From Lachnospiraceae bacterium (GTDB lineage: Bacteria > Bacillota > Clostridia > Lachnospirales > Lachnospiraceae), in the NCBI GenBank assembly GCA_029053015.1, contig JAIDHX010000032.1:1-41209 (forward strand): 41,209 nt of DNA, in the 5' to 3' direction. The position numbers were made by a program, and so were the translations under genes. Of the stretch, positions 24,695 to 32,157 are shown piece by piece. The stretch's first letter is position 1; every line of letters begins with the position of its first letter. The notes below the pieces were generated by a model, which ran no database searches, was not told the DNA's origin, and was given only the letters and a program-made list of their open reading frames with translations.

Positions 24695-27040
24695 TTATTT
24701 CATGGTCTCATCCAGATAGAGCTGCACCCTGTTCTGGATGACCTTTGCAGTTTCCTCCGCTGTTTTGGCTCCGGCGAAGAAAGCTCCGGTTTCTTCGCTC
24801 ACGATGTCCATGATTTCTTCGTTCTCATAATAGCAGTGGTTTACCGAAAGGAGGAATGTCACCAGTTTTTTAAGCTGCTCCTCCGTCACAGGTTCCGGAG
24901 AGGCGGATTCATTGTCGGTAGAATAGCTCTGGGACTCGCTGAGGGCTGATCTGGAATTTTCGAGTAAAACTTTTTTCTGTACCGGAAGTCCCCGGTGGAG
25001 GCCGGACTGATAGTCATCCATCAGATAATACCGCAGGAATTCCCATGCCCCCTCAATATGGTCGGAATGGGCGGAAATGGCATAGGCTTCCTCCGCTCTG
25101 ATATAAGAGCCGGAACCGTCTTCCATGGGAAAGCCGATATAGGAAACTTCCTCTCCAAAGATGCCGTTTACATAGTAATCGATGCCCTCAAAGCTGCTGA
25201 TGGGCATGCCGGCGAGAAGCGTCCTGCCATCCCGGAACTGTGCTTCGTAGTTCCTCCAATAATCTTCTCCGTAAGAATCTGCATCCAGCTCTTCGGGGAG
25301 GGATCTGGCATATTCTAAGAGATCAAGGAAATTCCGGGATTGGAAGTTACATTTACCTGCGCCGGTGTCAATAAAACTGCTGCCGCAATATGCCATCATG
25401 GTCTGAAGGAAGGAGGAGCGGTTGGCCTCCGGGATCAGGTTTGTCCCTTCCGGCAGGGTTTCCAGCAGATGTACTGCATCGGTGAAAGTCCATGATGTCC
25501 TGTCCCCCACGACAGAGGATGCTCCTATCATGGTGTCCACACGGAAACTGGGAATAACGTAATACAGTTTCCCATCCATGGAATAGGCTTCAAACACGTT
25601 CTGCAGGAAATCGGTTTGGGAAAGTTCCGCATCCTTTTCGATAAGTTCCCCGATATCCGCCAGAAGTCCCCGTGCGGCATAGGTTTCCACAGGCAGACCG
25701 TCAGTGACCAGTATGTCAGGCACATTGCCCGAAAAGACGCTGCTTGTCATCTCTGTGATACCCGCCGCAAGTTCATCTTCGGAATCATATTCTTCCACAT
25801 TCTGTACTATGATGCGGTATTGGTCGCTGCTGCGGTTGAACTCCACTACCCGCTGCATGACATCATCGCTTATGTAGCAGCCTGCCATCAAAAGCACGGA
25901 CCTGTCGGGGACGTCCGCCGGTTCCACGTAGGTAAAGATTCCCATGCTGGCCTCGCTGTTGTAATTCTCATAGAACAGGCCTGCGAAGGAGGTGTCATTC
26001 AGGCTGATCAGCGCCTCAAAGCTGCTGACGCTTAAGTCTGAATTGATGAAGTCCATGACCTTTGTGCCCTCTGGAGACTGCGAAGGAGAATGAGGGCTTG
26101 CCGTATCCTGCGGGGCATAGGAGAAGATGCCTGTTCGATTGCTGTACAGCAGGCCGGAGCCGGGGCCTGCGGCCAGGCTTCCGTATCCATCCCAACCGGA
26201 GGAAGGCATCTGGCTGGATTCTCCCATTGTGTCCGTAGCAGGATCATAGGATACAAGGTATTGTTCCGTCCAGTTGTCTTCCCCGTAACAGACAAGCAGA
26301 AGAGTGCCGTCCGTCCGGTGCACGACGGCAGCGCTGGTGCTGAATATTTGAAAGGTTTCGTCGGACAGTTGTCTGGAACCAGAAGCTTTTCCCTGTGCAT
26401 CCACTGATATCTGCCATGCATATTCTCCCGTCAGGGTCAGGCTTGCCGTGCCGTCTTCCGTCACGGATATGACATTCACGGAAAGCGATTCGTCATCGGA
26501 ACCGCAGTCCTCCAGTTCCGTCTCCCACAGCAGGCGGCCTTCCGTTGTCCAGCAGCACAGATAGCGCATGGATACGGCATTTTTCTCCGGATTCAGAGGT
26601 TCTCTGTAATAATATCGGACGGCGTAAATTCTGCCGTCAGCCCCGAAGGTGTAGTTTTCATAAGAGGAATTTTCCGAAGCACCGGAGCCGTCTTCCACAG
26701 CAGGGTTCCACGGAACTGTTTCAAGGGGGACAACGGCCGCGCCAGATCCGTCGTCACCCACGGACAGAATCCGGATGTCATTGTCGTTGTAGTGTTCCCA
26801 GTCTGTTACTTTCATCAGCAGGAAAATCTCCCCGTCTCTGTAGTCGGAGGCGCAGACTTCATATTCGTCTCCGCCGAAATCCGGCATTTCGATTTCCTGA
26901 AACTGATAGACATGTTCCTTTGCCAGGGCATCGTTTTCTTTTTCGCTTTCTCTGGCACTTCTGCCGCAGGCACATAAACTCAGCGCCACAGAGAGGAGCA
27001 GGCTAAAGCCTGTCAACTGCTTGCTTCTTTTTCTTTTCAT
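24695..27040 (-). CDS. Large lipoprotein with extracellular solute-binding domain
   Basis: A 781-residue predicted lipoprotein. ATG 27040 follows GGAGG; a slightly longer frame upstream has no site. The signal peptide (MKRKRSKQLTGFSLLLSVAL) ends in LCAC. Residues about 45-365 show repeated beta-strand segments with Trp, Gly and Asp turns (for example DGRIYAVRYYY, DGTLLLVCYGE), suggesting a beta-propeller-like domain. Residues about 390-740 resemble a family 1 solute-binding protein (GCYISDDVMQRVVEFNRSS, VPDILVTDG, KLYYVIPSFRVDTMIG, YAISAHSDHIEGAWEFLRY). No ABC permease is adjacent; instead an ECF sigma and its probable anti-sigma follow, suggesting a sensing role rather than uptake. Domain calls are from pattern reading. 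Confidence 0.75.
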   Translation of the reverse strand: MKRKRSKQLTGFSLLLSVALSLCACGRSARESEKENDALAKEHVYQFQEIEMPDFGGDEYEVCASDYRDGEIFLLMKVTDWEHYNDNDIRILSVGDDGSGAAVVPLETVPWNPAVEDGSGASENSSYENYTFGADGRIYAVRYYYREPLNPEKNAVSMRYLCCWTTEGRLLWETELEDCGSDDESLSVNVISVTEDGTASLTLTGEYAWQISVDAQGKASGSRQLSDETFQIFSTSAAVVHRTDGTLLLVCYGEDNWTEQYLVSYDPATDTMGESSQMPSSGWDGYGSLAAGPGSGLLYSNRTGIFSYAPQDTASPHSPSQSPEGTKVMDFINSDLSVSSFEALISLNDTSFAGLFYENYNSEASMGIFTYVEPADVPDRSVLLMAGCYISDDVMQRVVEFNRSSDQYRIIVQNVEEYDSEDELAAGITEMTSSVFSGNVPDILVTDGLPVETYAARGLLADIGELIEKDAELSQTDFLQNVFEAYSMDGKLYYVIPSFRVDTMIGASSVVGDRTSWTFTDAVHLLETLPEGTNLIPEANRSSFLQTMMAYCGSSFIDTGAGKCNFQSRNFLDLLEYARSLPEELDADSYGEDYWRNYEAQFRDGRTLLAGMPISSFEGIDYYVNGIFGEEVSYIGFPMEDGSGSYIRAEEAYAISAHSDHIEGAWEFLRYYLMDDYQSGLHRGLPVQKKVLLENSRSALSESQSYSTDNESASPEPVTEEQLKKLVTFLLSVNHCYYENEEIMDIVSEETGAFFAGAKTAEETAKVIQNRVQLYLDETMK

Positions 27041-27348
27041 AGGAATCCTCCATTCTTTTTGTAGCAGCATAATCTGCATTCTATCTCTTAAATCGCAGAA
27101 AGAGGAAAAAACTTTCAGGTTTGCACATTATTTATGTTATTTATTTTTAGGTGCAAAAAACAAATAGGAATACACTTTAGATACCGCCCCGGTCTTTTGT
27201 CCGTTCTCAGGGAAAAATCTGAACATCGGGAATTACAATATCTTGGGCGGTAAAACATGTATAATAAACCAGAAGGCAAAATAAAAAATTTTTGTTTTCT
27301 GTAGTTTTTGCTCTTAGATCCATAGCAAATGTATAGAGGGCAGAAGGG
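27041..27348. other. Gene-free gap with two inverted repeats
   Basis: This 308-bp A+T-rich stretch lies upstream of the lipoprotein operon. It holds TTTGCAC (27120-27126) with GTGCAAA (27151-27157) and TACCGCCC (27182-27189) with GGGCGGTA (27245-27252), plus a TATAAT hexamer (27261-27266) read rightwards. The promoter of the minus-strand operon is expected here, but no clear consensus pair was found. No gene is supported. Confidence 0.4.
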
Positions 27349-27540
27349 GTGATTAAAGAACTGGATTTGAAATATGGAAAGCTGTGCCACAAAATATCCT
27401 CTAATATTCTGCATAATCAGCAGGATGCAGAAGAATGTGTCAATGACGCCTATCTGGGCATATGGAACAGAATCCCGCCAGAGCGGCCTAATCCTCTGCT
27501 GGCATTCCTGTGTAAAATTGTCCGTAATCTTTCAGTACAG
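27349..27540 (+). pseudogene. Truncated ECF sigma factor remnant
   Basis: About 61 codons encode sigma region 2 sequence (LDLKYGKLCHKISSNILHNQ, QDAEECVNDAYLGIWNRIPP, ERPNPLLAFLCKIVRNLS), close to the intact ECF factor at 24103-24657. The N-terminal start of the domain is missing (an in-frame TAG lies just upstream) and all of region 4 is lost; the frame then runs on as low-complexity Pro-rich sequence unlike any sigma factor. On the other strand of 27490-27640 a short frame reads SPEEYKSLANSRALIPVL, possibly another fragment. The region seems to be a graveyard of a former sigma operon. Confidence 0.65.
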
Positions 27541-27736
27541 GGATCAGTGCCCTGGAATTCGCAAGGCTTTTGTATTCCTCCGGGGAATCGTTTTTTCCCT
27601 GACACGATACCAGTGTGGACTTGCCGCAAGCCCCCTCATTTCAACCATAACAGAGCGAATCCCCGCGAATCCGACACCACTCCCCACCATTCCCCGTCCC
27701 CGGCGGAAAATGTAAAATAAATGCGACGTATATCAG

Positions 27737-27769
27737 TTGAAGTTGCAAACACTATCACATTATAATGTG
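27737..27769 (+). promoter_or_regulatory. Promoter of the Spo0A-like gene with palindromic -10
   Basis: TTGAAG (27737-27742) and TATAAT (27761-27766) are 18 bp apart. The -10 is embedded in a perfect 14-bp palindrome CACATTATAATGTG (27756-27769), which could be an operator. No 0A box (TGTCGAA-like) was seen nearby. The start codon lies about 55 bp downstream. Confidence 0.55.
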
Positions 27770-27825
27770 TACGATAGAGTTTTGTAAAAAAAGCGAGTTT
27801 TGAACCAAAAAAAGGAGGTTTTTTC

Positions 27826-28341
27826 ATGGAGCAGCTTAATGTTTTGACTACAAAAGATAATGAAAAGCTGTATAAAATAATCGGACAGTTAATGAGTACC
27901 GACAAAGAATTCCAGATTATGATTACAGTACCCTCCGGAAATAAGGAAATGCCGGCAAAATCTGTGGAAACGACGAAAAGAACAGAAGAAAGGGATTTGG
28001 AGCAGGATGTTACCGATATGATACATGAGATTGGCGTGCCGGCGCATATTAAAGGATACCAGTATCTCAGAGAGGCCATTATGATGGCGGTGGAGGACAA
28101 TTCCATGTTAAGCTCCATCACCAAGATTCTATATCCGACGATAGCGAAGAAATTCCAGACCACGCCGAGCCGTGTGGAGCGTGCCATCCGCCATGCGATT
28201 GAGGTGGCATGGAGCCGCGGCAGAATGGAAACCCTGGATGCTTTGTTCGGGTATACCATAAATACCGGAAAGGGCAAGCCCACCAATTCTGAGTTTATTG
28301 CGCTGATTGCGGACAGAATCCGTTTAAAATACCGAAATTAA
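27826..28341 (+). CDS. Receiver-less Spo0A-like transcription factor
   Basis: A 171-residue protein with a strong ribosome binding site (AAAGGAGG) and ATG 27826. Residues about 67-171 are a complete Spo0A effector domain: [56 protein letters not shown] and [19 protein letters not shown], including the recognition helix region ([15 protein letters not shown]). The N-terminus ([20 protein letters not shown]) still resembles the start of a Spo0A receiver (B. subtilis MEKIKVCVADDNRELVSLLS), but the acidic pocket Asp10 is Lys and the rest of the receiver, including the phosphoacceptor Asp and the conserved Lys, is absent. Normal Spo0A has about 260-275 residues. It should bind DNA without phosphorylation control. 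It lies 10 kb from spoIVB, its usual neighbour. Confidence 0.88.
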   Translation: MEQLNVLTTKDNEKLYKIIGQLMSTDKEFQIMITVPSGNKEMPAKSVETTKRTEERDLEQDVTDMIHEIGVPAHIKGYQYLREAIMMAVEDNSMLSSITKILYPTIAKKFQTTPSRVERAIRHAIEVAWSRGRMETLDALFGYTINTGKGKPTNSEFIALIADRIRLKYRN

Positions 28342-28407
28342 ACCTTTTAAATCCTCCTCTTATGATGTATAATAGAAAAAAACAATGGTGTTACAGGAGG
28401 AATTTCC

Positions 28408-29856
28408 ATGAAGAAGGTATTGTTTGTGGCGTCGGAGGGGGTGCCTTTTATCAAAACAGGCGGGCTTGCGGATGTTGTCGGTTCTCTGCCCAAATGTCTG
28501 GATAAGGAATATTTTGATGTGCGGGTGATGATTCCCCGATACACCTGTATGAAGCAAGAAATGCAGGAGAAATTAAGCTATGTCACCCATTTTTATATGG
28601 ATTTCAACTGGCATGAAGAATATGTGGGAATTTTGACGGCAGAGGTTGACGGGGTCAAATATTATTTGATAGACAACGAGCACTATTTCGGAGGCTTTAA
28701 GCCTTACGGCGACAATGTGCTGTTTGAAATAGAAAAATACGCTTATTTTTCCAAGGCGGCGCTTTCCGCCCTGCCCTTAATCGATTTCCAGCCGGACATC
28801 GTACACTGCCACGACTGGCAGACAGGACTGATTCCCGTATACATGAAAGAGCGCTTCAGGGGAAATCCCTTCTTCTGGAACATGAAGTCCATTATGACCA
28901 TCCACAACCTGAAATTCCAGGGCAAGTGGGACGTAAAGGCAGTGAAGAACATTACCGGGCTGCCGGATTATTACTTTACGCCCGACAAACTGGAAGCGTA
29001 CAAGGATGCCAACCTGTTAAAGGGTGGTCTGGTATATGCAGACGCCATCACCACGGTGAGCGATACTTATGCGGAGGAAATTAAGACAGAATTTTACGGC
29101 GAGGGTCTGAACGGTCTGATGATTGCACGTGCAGGCGATTTGCGCGGCATTGTCAACGGCATCGATTACGAAGAGTTCAATCCTGCGACTGACAAATACA
29201 TAGAGTTCCCTTATGACGCAGTCAATTTCCGCAAGGAAAAGGTAAAGAACAAGCGTGCCCTGCAGAAGCAGTTAAATCTTGCGCAGGATGACAAAAAGAT
29301 GATGATTGGCGTTGTGTCAAGGCTGACCGACCAGAAGGGTTTCGATTTGATTGCCTATATCATGGATGAGCTCTGTCAGGATGATATACAGCTTGTGGTA
29401 CTGGGCACGGGCGAGGAACGCTATGAAAATATGTTCCGTCATTTTGACTGGAAATACGCGGATAAGGTTTCGGCAAATATTTACTATTCCGAGGACCTTT
29501 CCCATAAGATTTATGCATCCTGTGACGCATTTCTTATGCCGTCCCTGTTTGAGCCCTGCGGCTTAAGCCAGCTTATGGCGCTGCGCTACGGTACGGTGCC
29601 TATCGTGAGAGAGACAGGCGGCTTGAAGGATACGGTATTGCCTTACAATGAGTATGAAAATACCGGAACCGGATTCTCTTTTGCAAACTACAATGCGCAT
29701 GAGATGCTTCGGTCTATCCGTTATGCGGAACAGATATATTACGACAGGAAAAGAGAGTGGAACAAGATTGTTGACCGCGGCATGGCAGCTGATTTTTCAT
29801 GGCATGTATCCGCAGGCAAATATCAGGAGATGTATGACTGGCTGATAGGCTATTAA
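28408..29856 (+). CDS. glgA: Glycogen synthase (ADP-glucose type)
   Basis: A 482-residue GT5 glycosyltransferase that elongates alpha-1,4-glucan from ADP-glucose. N-terminal FVASEGVPFIKTGGLADVVG carries the KTGGL nucleotide-sugar motif (Lys15). Also visible are HCHDWQTGLIPVY, TTVSDTYAEEI, GIVNGIDYEEFNP, and the C-terminal MPSLFEPCGLSQLMALRYG with RETGGLKDTV. Length is normal. ATG 28408 follows CAGGAGG. A TATAAT hexamer at 28368-28373 in the 66-bp gap may give it its own promoter. No glgC or glgP is adjacent. Granulose (glycogen) storage is linked with sporulation control in clostridia, so its place after a Spo0A-family gene may be meaningful, but this is inference. Confidence 0.95.
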   Translation: MKKVLFVASEGVPFIKTGGLADVVGSLPKCLDKEYFDVRVMIPRYTCMKQEMQEKLSYVTHFYMDFNWHEEYVGILTAEVDGVKYYLIDNEHYFGGFKPYGDNVLFEIEKYAYFSKAALSALPLIDFQPDIVHCHDWQTGLIPVYMKERFRGNPFFWNMKSIMTIHNLKFQGKWDVKAVKNITGLPDYYFTPDKLEAYKDANLLKGGLVYADAITTVSDTYAEEIKTEFYGEGLNGLMIARAGDLRGIVNGIDYEEFNPATDKYIEFPYDAVNFRKEKVKNKRALQKQLNLAQDDKKMMIGVVSRLTDQKGFDLIAYIMDELCQDDIQLVVLGTGEERYENMFRHFDWKYADKVSANIYYSEDLSHKIYASCDAFLMPSLFEPCGLSQLMALRYGTVPIVRETGGLKDTVLPYNEYENTGTGFSFANYNAHEMLRSIRYAEQIYYDRKREWNKIVDRGMAADFSWHVSAGKYQEMYDWLIGY

Positions 29857-29878
29857 GTTCCGGACAGGAAGTTTTAAA

Positions 29879-31663
29879 ATGGGTAAGAGCAGCAGGAAAG
29901 ACGGATTTATCATACAGGCGGGCATACTGGCGGCTGCCGGTATTATCTGCAGGATAATAGGACTCCTTTACAGGAGTCCTTTAGCTGCTGTTATCGGTGA
30001 CGAGGGCAACGGTTATTATCAGACTGCATTCAATGTCTACACTATTATTCTTTTGATTTCTTCTTACAGTATTCCTTCCGCAATTTCCAAAGTAATTGCA
30101 CAGAAGCTGTCCGTGCGGGACTATGTAAATGCGCACCGGATTTTTTTGTGCGCTATGTTTTATGTGCTGGTGGTGGGCGGTATTGCGAGTCTGGTGCTGT
30201 TTTTTGGCGCGGGGCTGTTTGCGAAGGGACCGGCTGTGGCCGTCTTGCGGGTATTTGCACCGACAGTCTTTTTGTACGGCATACTCGGTGTGCTGCGCGG
30301 CTATTTTCAGGCGCACCGCTCCATGGTGCAGACCTCTGTTTCCCAGATTCTCGAGCAGATTTTAAACGCGGTGGTCAGCATTGGCGCAGCGTATCTTTTG
30401 ATTATTTTTATGCTGTCCGGCACGCAGAAATATGTGTTAAACGACGATTACTCGGTGAGCTTCGGAGACGAAATTGTGCAGGAGGTTGCAGAGGCAGTCG
30501 TCAATGAAGAGGACGGGAGCAGGACCTACGTTTTGAGCGTGGAGCAGCAGGAGTGGAACACGGCGCACGCTACCTACGGCGCGGTGGGAAGCGCGATGGG
30601 AACCGGCTCCGGCGTGGTGGCGGCACTGCTCTTTATGTGGGCGGTTTATGGGCTGAACAAAAAGACGATTCACCGCCGGATTGCGAGGGACAGGCATGAG
30701 CCGGAAGACTATAGCAGTATCCTGCGGCTTGTGAGCAGCGTGGTGGTTCCCTTTATTTTAAGTACCGCCATCTATAATCTGAGCACCTTTTTAAACCAGA
30801 CCATATATACATGGATATGTTACCTTGCCAAAGGCATGGGGGACGCGGAGACTTCGACAAGTTACGGCATTTTTTCCGCCAAAGCAGTGGTGATTTCCAA
30901 TATCCCCATTGCGCTGGCTTCGGCCATGTCCTCGGCAATCCTGCCCAACATAGCGTCAAGAGTGGGGCAGGGCGATATGGATGGCGCAAGGGAAAAGACG
31001 GCGCAGGCCATTAAGACAACCATGCTGATTGCCATTCCGGCCGCAGTCGGTCTCGGTGTGCTGGCAAGGCCGATTACATGGCTTTTGTTTCCGCAGAAGA
31101 CTTCCGTGGATTTGGCGGCAAGGCTTCTGACGGCGCTTTCTGCTTCTGTTGTTTTTTATTCCCTTTCCACCCTGACCAACAGTGTGCTGCAGGGAATCGG
31201 CAGGGTAAAAACGCCGGTGCGAAACGCTGCTGTGGCATTAGGGATTCAGACGGCTGTGCTGGTGCCCATGCTTCTTTTTACAGACATGGATTTGTATGCA
31301 CTGGTGATCGCCATGCTGGTATATTCCGGTACCATGTGCGTTTTAAATCAGCTTTCCATCCGCAACTATATGGATTATGAACAGGAGACCTTCCGCACCT
31401 TTACCACGCCGCTTGTGGCTGCGGCATTTATGGGGGCGGCGGCTTACGGCACCTACAGAGGGATAGGCTGGCTGTTAAAATGCGGGGAATATCCCTCCCG
31501 CCTGCAGAACATACTGGAGCTGTTTCCGGCGGTTATCGTGGGCGGCATCGTGTATTTTGTACTGGAAATCGTATTAAAAGGAATCAGCGAGGCAGAGCTA
31601 CGGGCGCTGCCCAAAGGATATTTGATTGTAAGAATGGCGAAGAAGTGCCATTTGCTGAAGTAA
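29879..31663 (+). CDS. MOP-superfamily flippase (MurJ/SpoVB type)
   Basis: A 594-residue polytopic membrane protein. The N-terminus (GFIIQAGILAAAGIICRIIG, LLYRSPLAAVIGDEGNGYYQ, SYSIPSAISKVIAQKL) is typical of the SpoVB/YtgP polysaccharide transporter group, which includes lipid II flippases. About 14 helices are visible. It is longer than most relatives because of a polar insertion of about 50 residues (about 183-235, NDDYSVSFGDEIVQEVAEAV then GSRTYVLSVEQQEWNTAH) between two helices. It starts 22 bp after glgA, with AGGAAG upstream. Whether it is the vegetative flippase or the spore cortex one (SpoVB) cannot be settled here. Copy 2 of the structured repeat begins about 5 bp after its stop. 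Confidence 0.85.
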   Translation: MGKSSRKDGFIIQAGILAAAGIICRIIGLLYRSPLAAVIGDEGNGYYQTAFNVYTIILLISSYSIPSAISKVIAQKLSVRDYVNAHRIFLCAMFYVLVVGGIASLVLFFGAGLFAKGPAVAVLRVFAPTVFLYGILGVLRGYFQAHRSMVQTSVSQILEQILNAVVSIGAAYLLIIFMLSGTQKYVLNDDYSVSFGDEIVQEVAEAVVNEEDGSRTYVLSVEQQEWNTAHATYGAVGSAMGTGSGVVAALLFMWAVYGLNKKTIHRRIARDRHEPEDYSSILRLVSSVVVPFILSTAIYNLSTFLNQTIYTWICYLAKGMGDAETSTSYGIFSAKAVVISNIPIALASAMSSAILPNIASRVGQGDMDGAREKTAQAIKTTMLIAIPAAVGLGVLARPITWLLFPQKTSVDLAARLLTALSASVVFYSLSTLTNSVLQGIGRVKTPVRNAAVALGIQTAVLVPMLLFTDMDLYALVIAMLVYSGTMCVLNQLSIRNYMDYEQETFRTFTTPLVAAAFMGAAAYGTYRGIGWLLKCGEYPSRLQNILELFPAVIVGGIVYFVLEIVLKGISEAELRALPKGYLIVRMAKKCHLLK

Positions 31664-31668
31664 AGGGG

Positions 31669-31871
31669 ATTGCGGGACGTGGAATCCGAAGCATATTCCG
31701 GCAGTATATTCTCTAAAAAGCCGGATGTGCCAAGCATTCCATTAAGCCCGGTAAAGCAGAAAGCAGTCGGGTGGCGTCCCTCCTGCTTTCTACGGTCTTA
31801 ATTCCATGGCACAAAAGGCTTTTTAGAGAATATACTGCCGGAATATGCCGCCAAGTTACAGGCTCCGCAAT
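31669..31871 (+). repeat. Structured intergenic repeat, module A, copy 2
   Basis: About 203 nt homologous to 6353-6559. The main arm is a perfect 32-bp inverted repeat, 31691-31722 with 31817-31848. The basal stem ATTGCGG (31669-31675) pairs with CCGCAAT (31865-31871); the inner stem ATTAAG (31741-31746) pairs with CTTAAT (31797-31802), where copy 1 has ATCAAG/CTTGAT. Several stem differences from copy 1 are matched by complementary changes in the partner strand. The gap 31664-32157 contains no convincing gene. Confidence 0.8.
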
Positions 31872-31955
31872 TATCCAGACAAATCAGGGCATTTACTCCC
31901 TAATCCTGTTTACTAAGCTATAGCTGTTTGCGAAACTTACCTTTGCTGCTTCCGA

Positions 31956-32090
31956 ATTGTGCACATGGTATATGCCATAAGCAGACTCTTAAAAAACGCC
32001 GGCACTTAGCGAGGTATTTTCGAGCTTAGTACCGTTGCGTTTTTTGCGAAGCGAAAGCGGGTCTGCGTTGGCATATACCATGTACACAAT
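31956..32090 (+). repeat. Structured intergenic repeat, module B, copy 2
   Basis: A 135-nt hairpin homologous to 6660-6794 and of exactly the same length. The outer stem 31956-31977 pairs with 32069-32090 (one C-A mismatch). AAAAAACGC (31991-31999) pairs with GCGTTTTTT (32037-32045) where copy 1 has GCTTACCGT/ACGGTAAGC. The apical CTTAGCGAGGTATTTTCGAG and the GCGAAAGCG segment are unchanged. The conserved block continues to about 32123, 35 bp before the rqcH start. Confidence 0.8.
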
Positions 32091-32157
32091 GACAACAGCA
32101 TAGTTTCCAATTTTGCAATCACCATATCAACTAAAATGAGAAGAGAGGATAGCTATT

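Noticed and set aside
27349..27720. The full 123-codon frame as an intact gene
   Set aside because: Only the first ~61 codons resemble a sigma factor; the rest is Pro/His/Ser-rich frame-through sequence with no family likeness.
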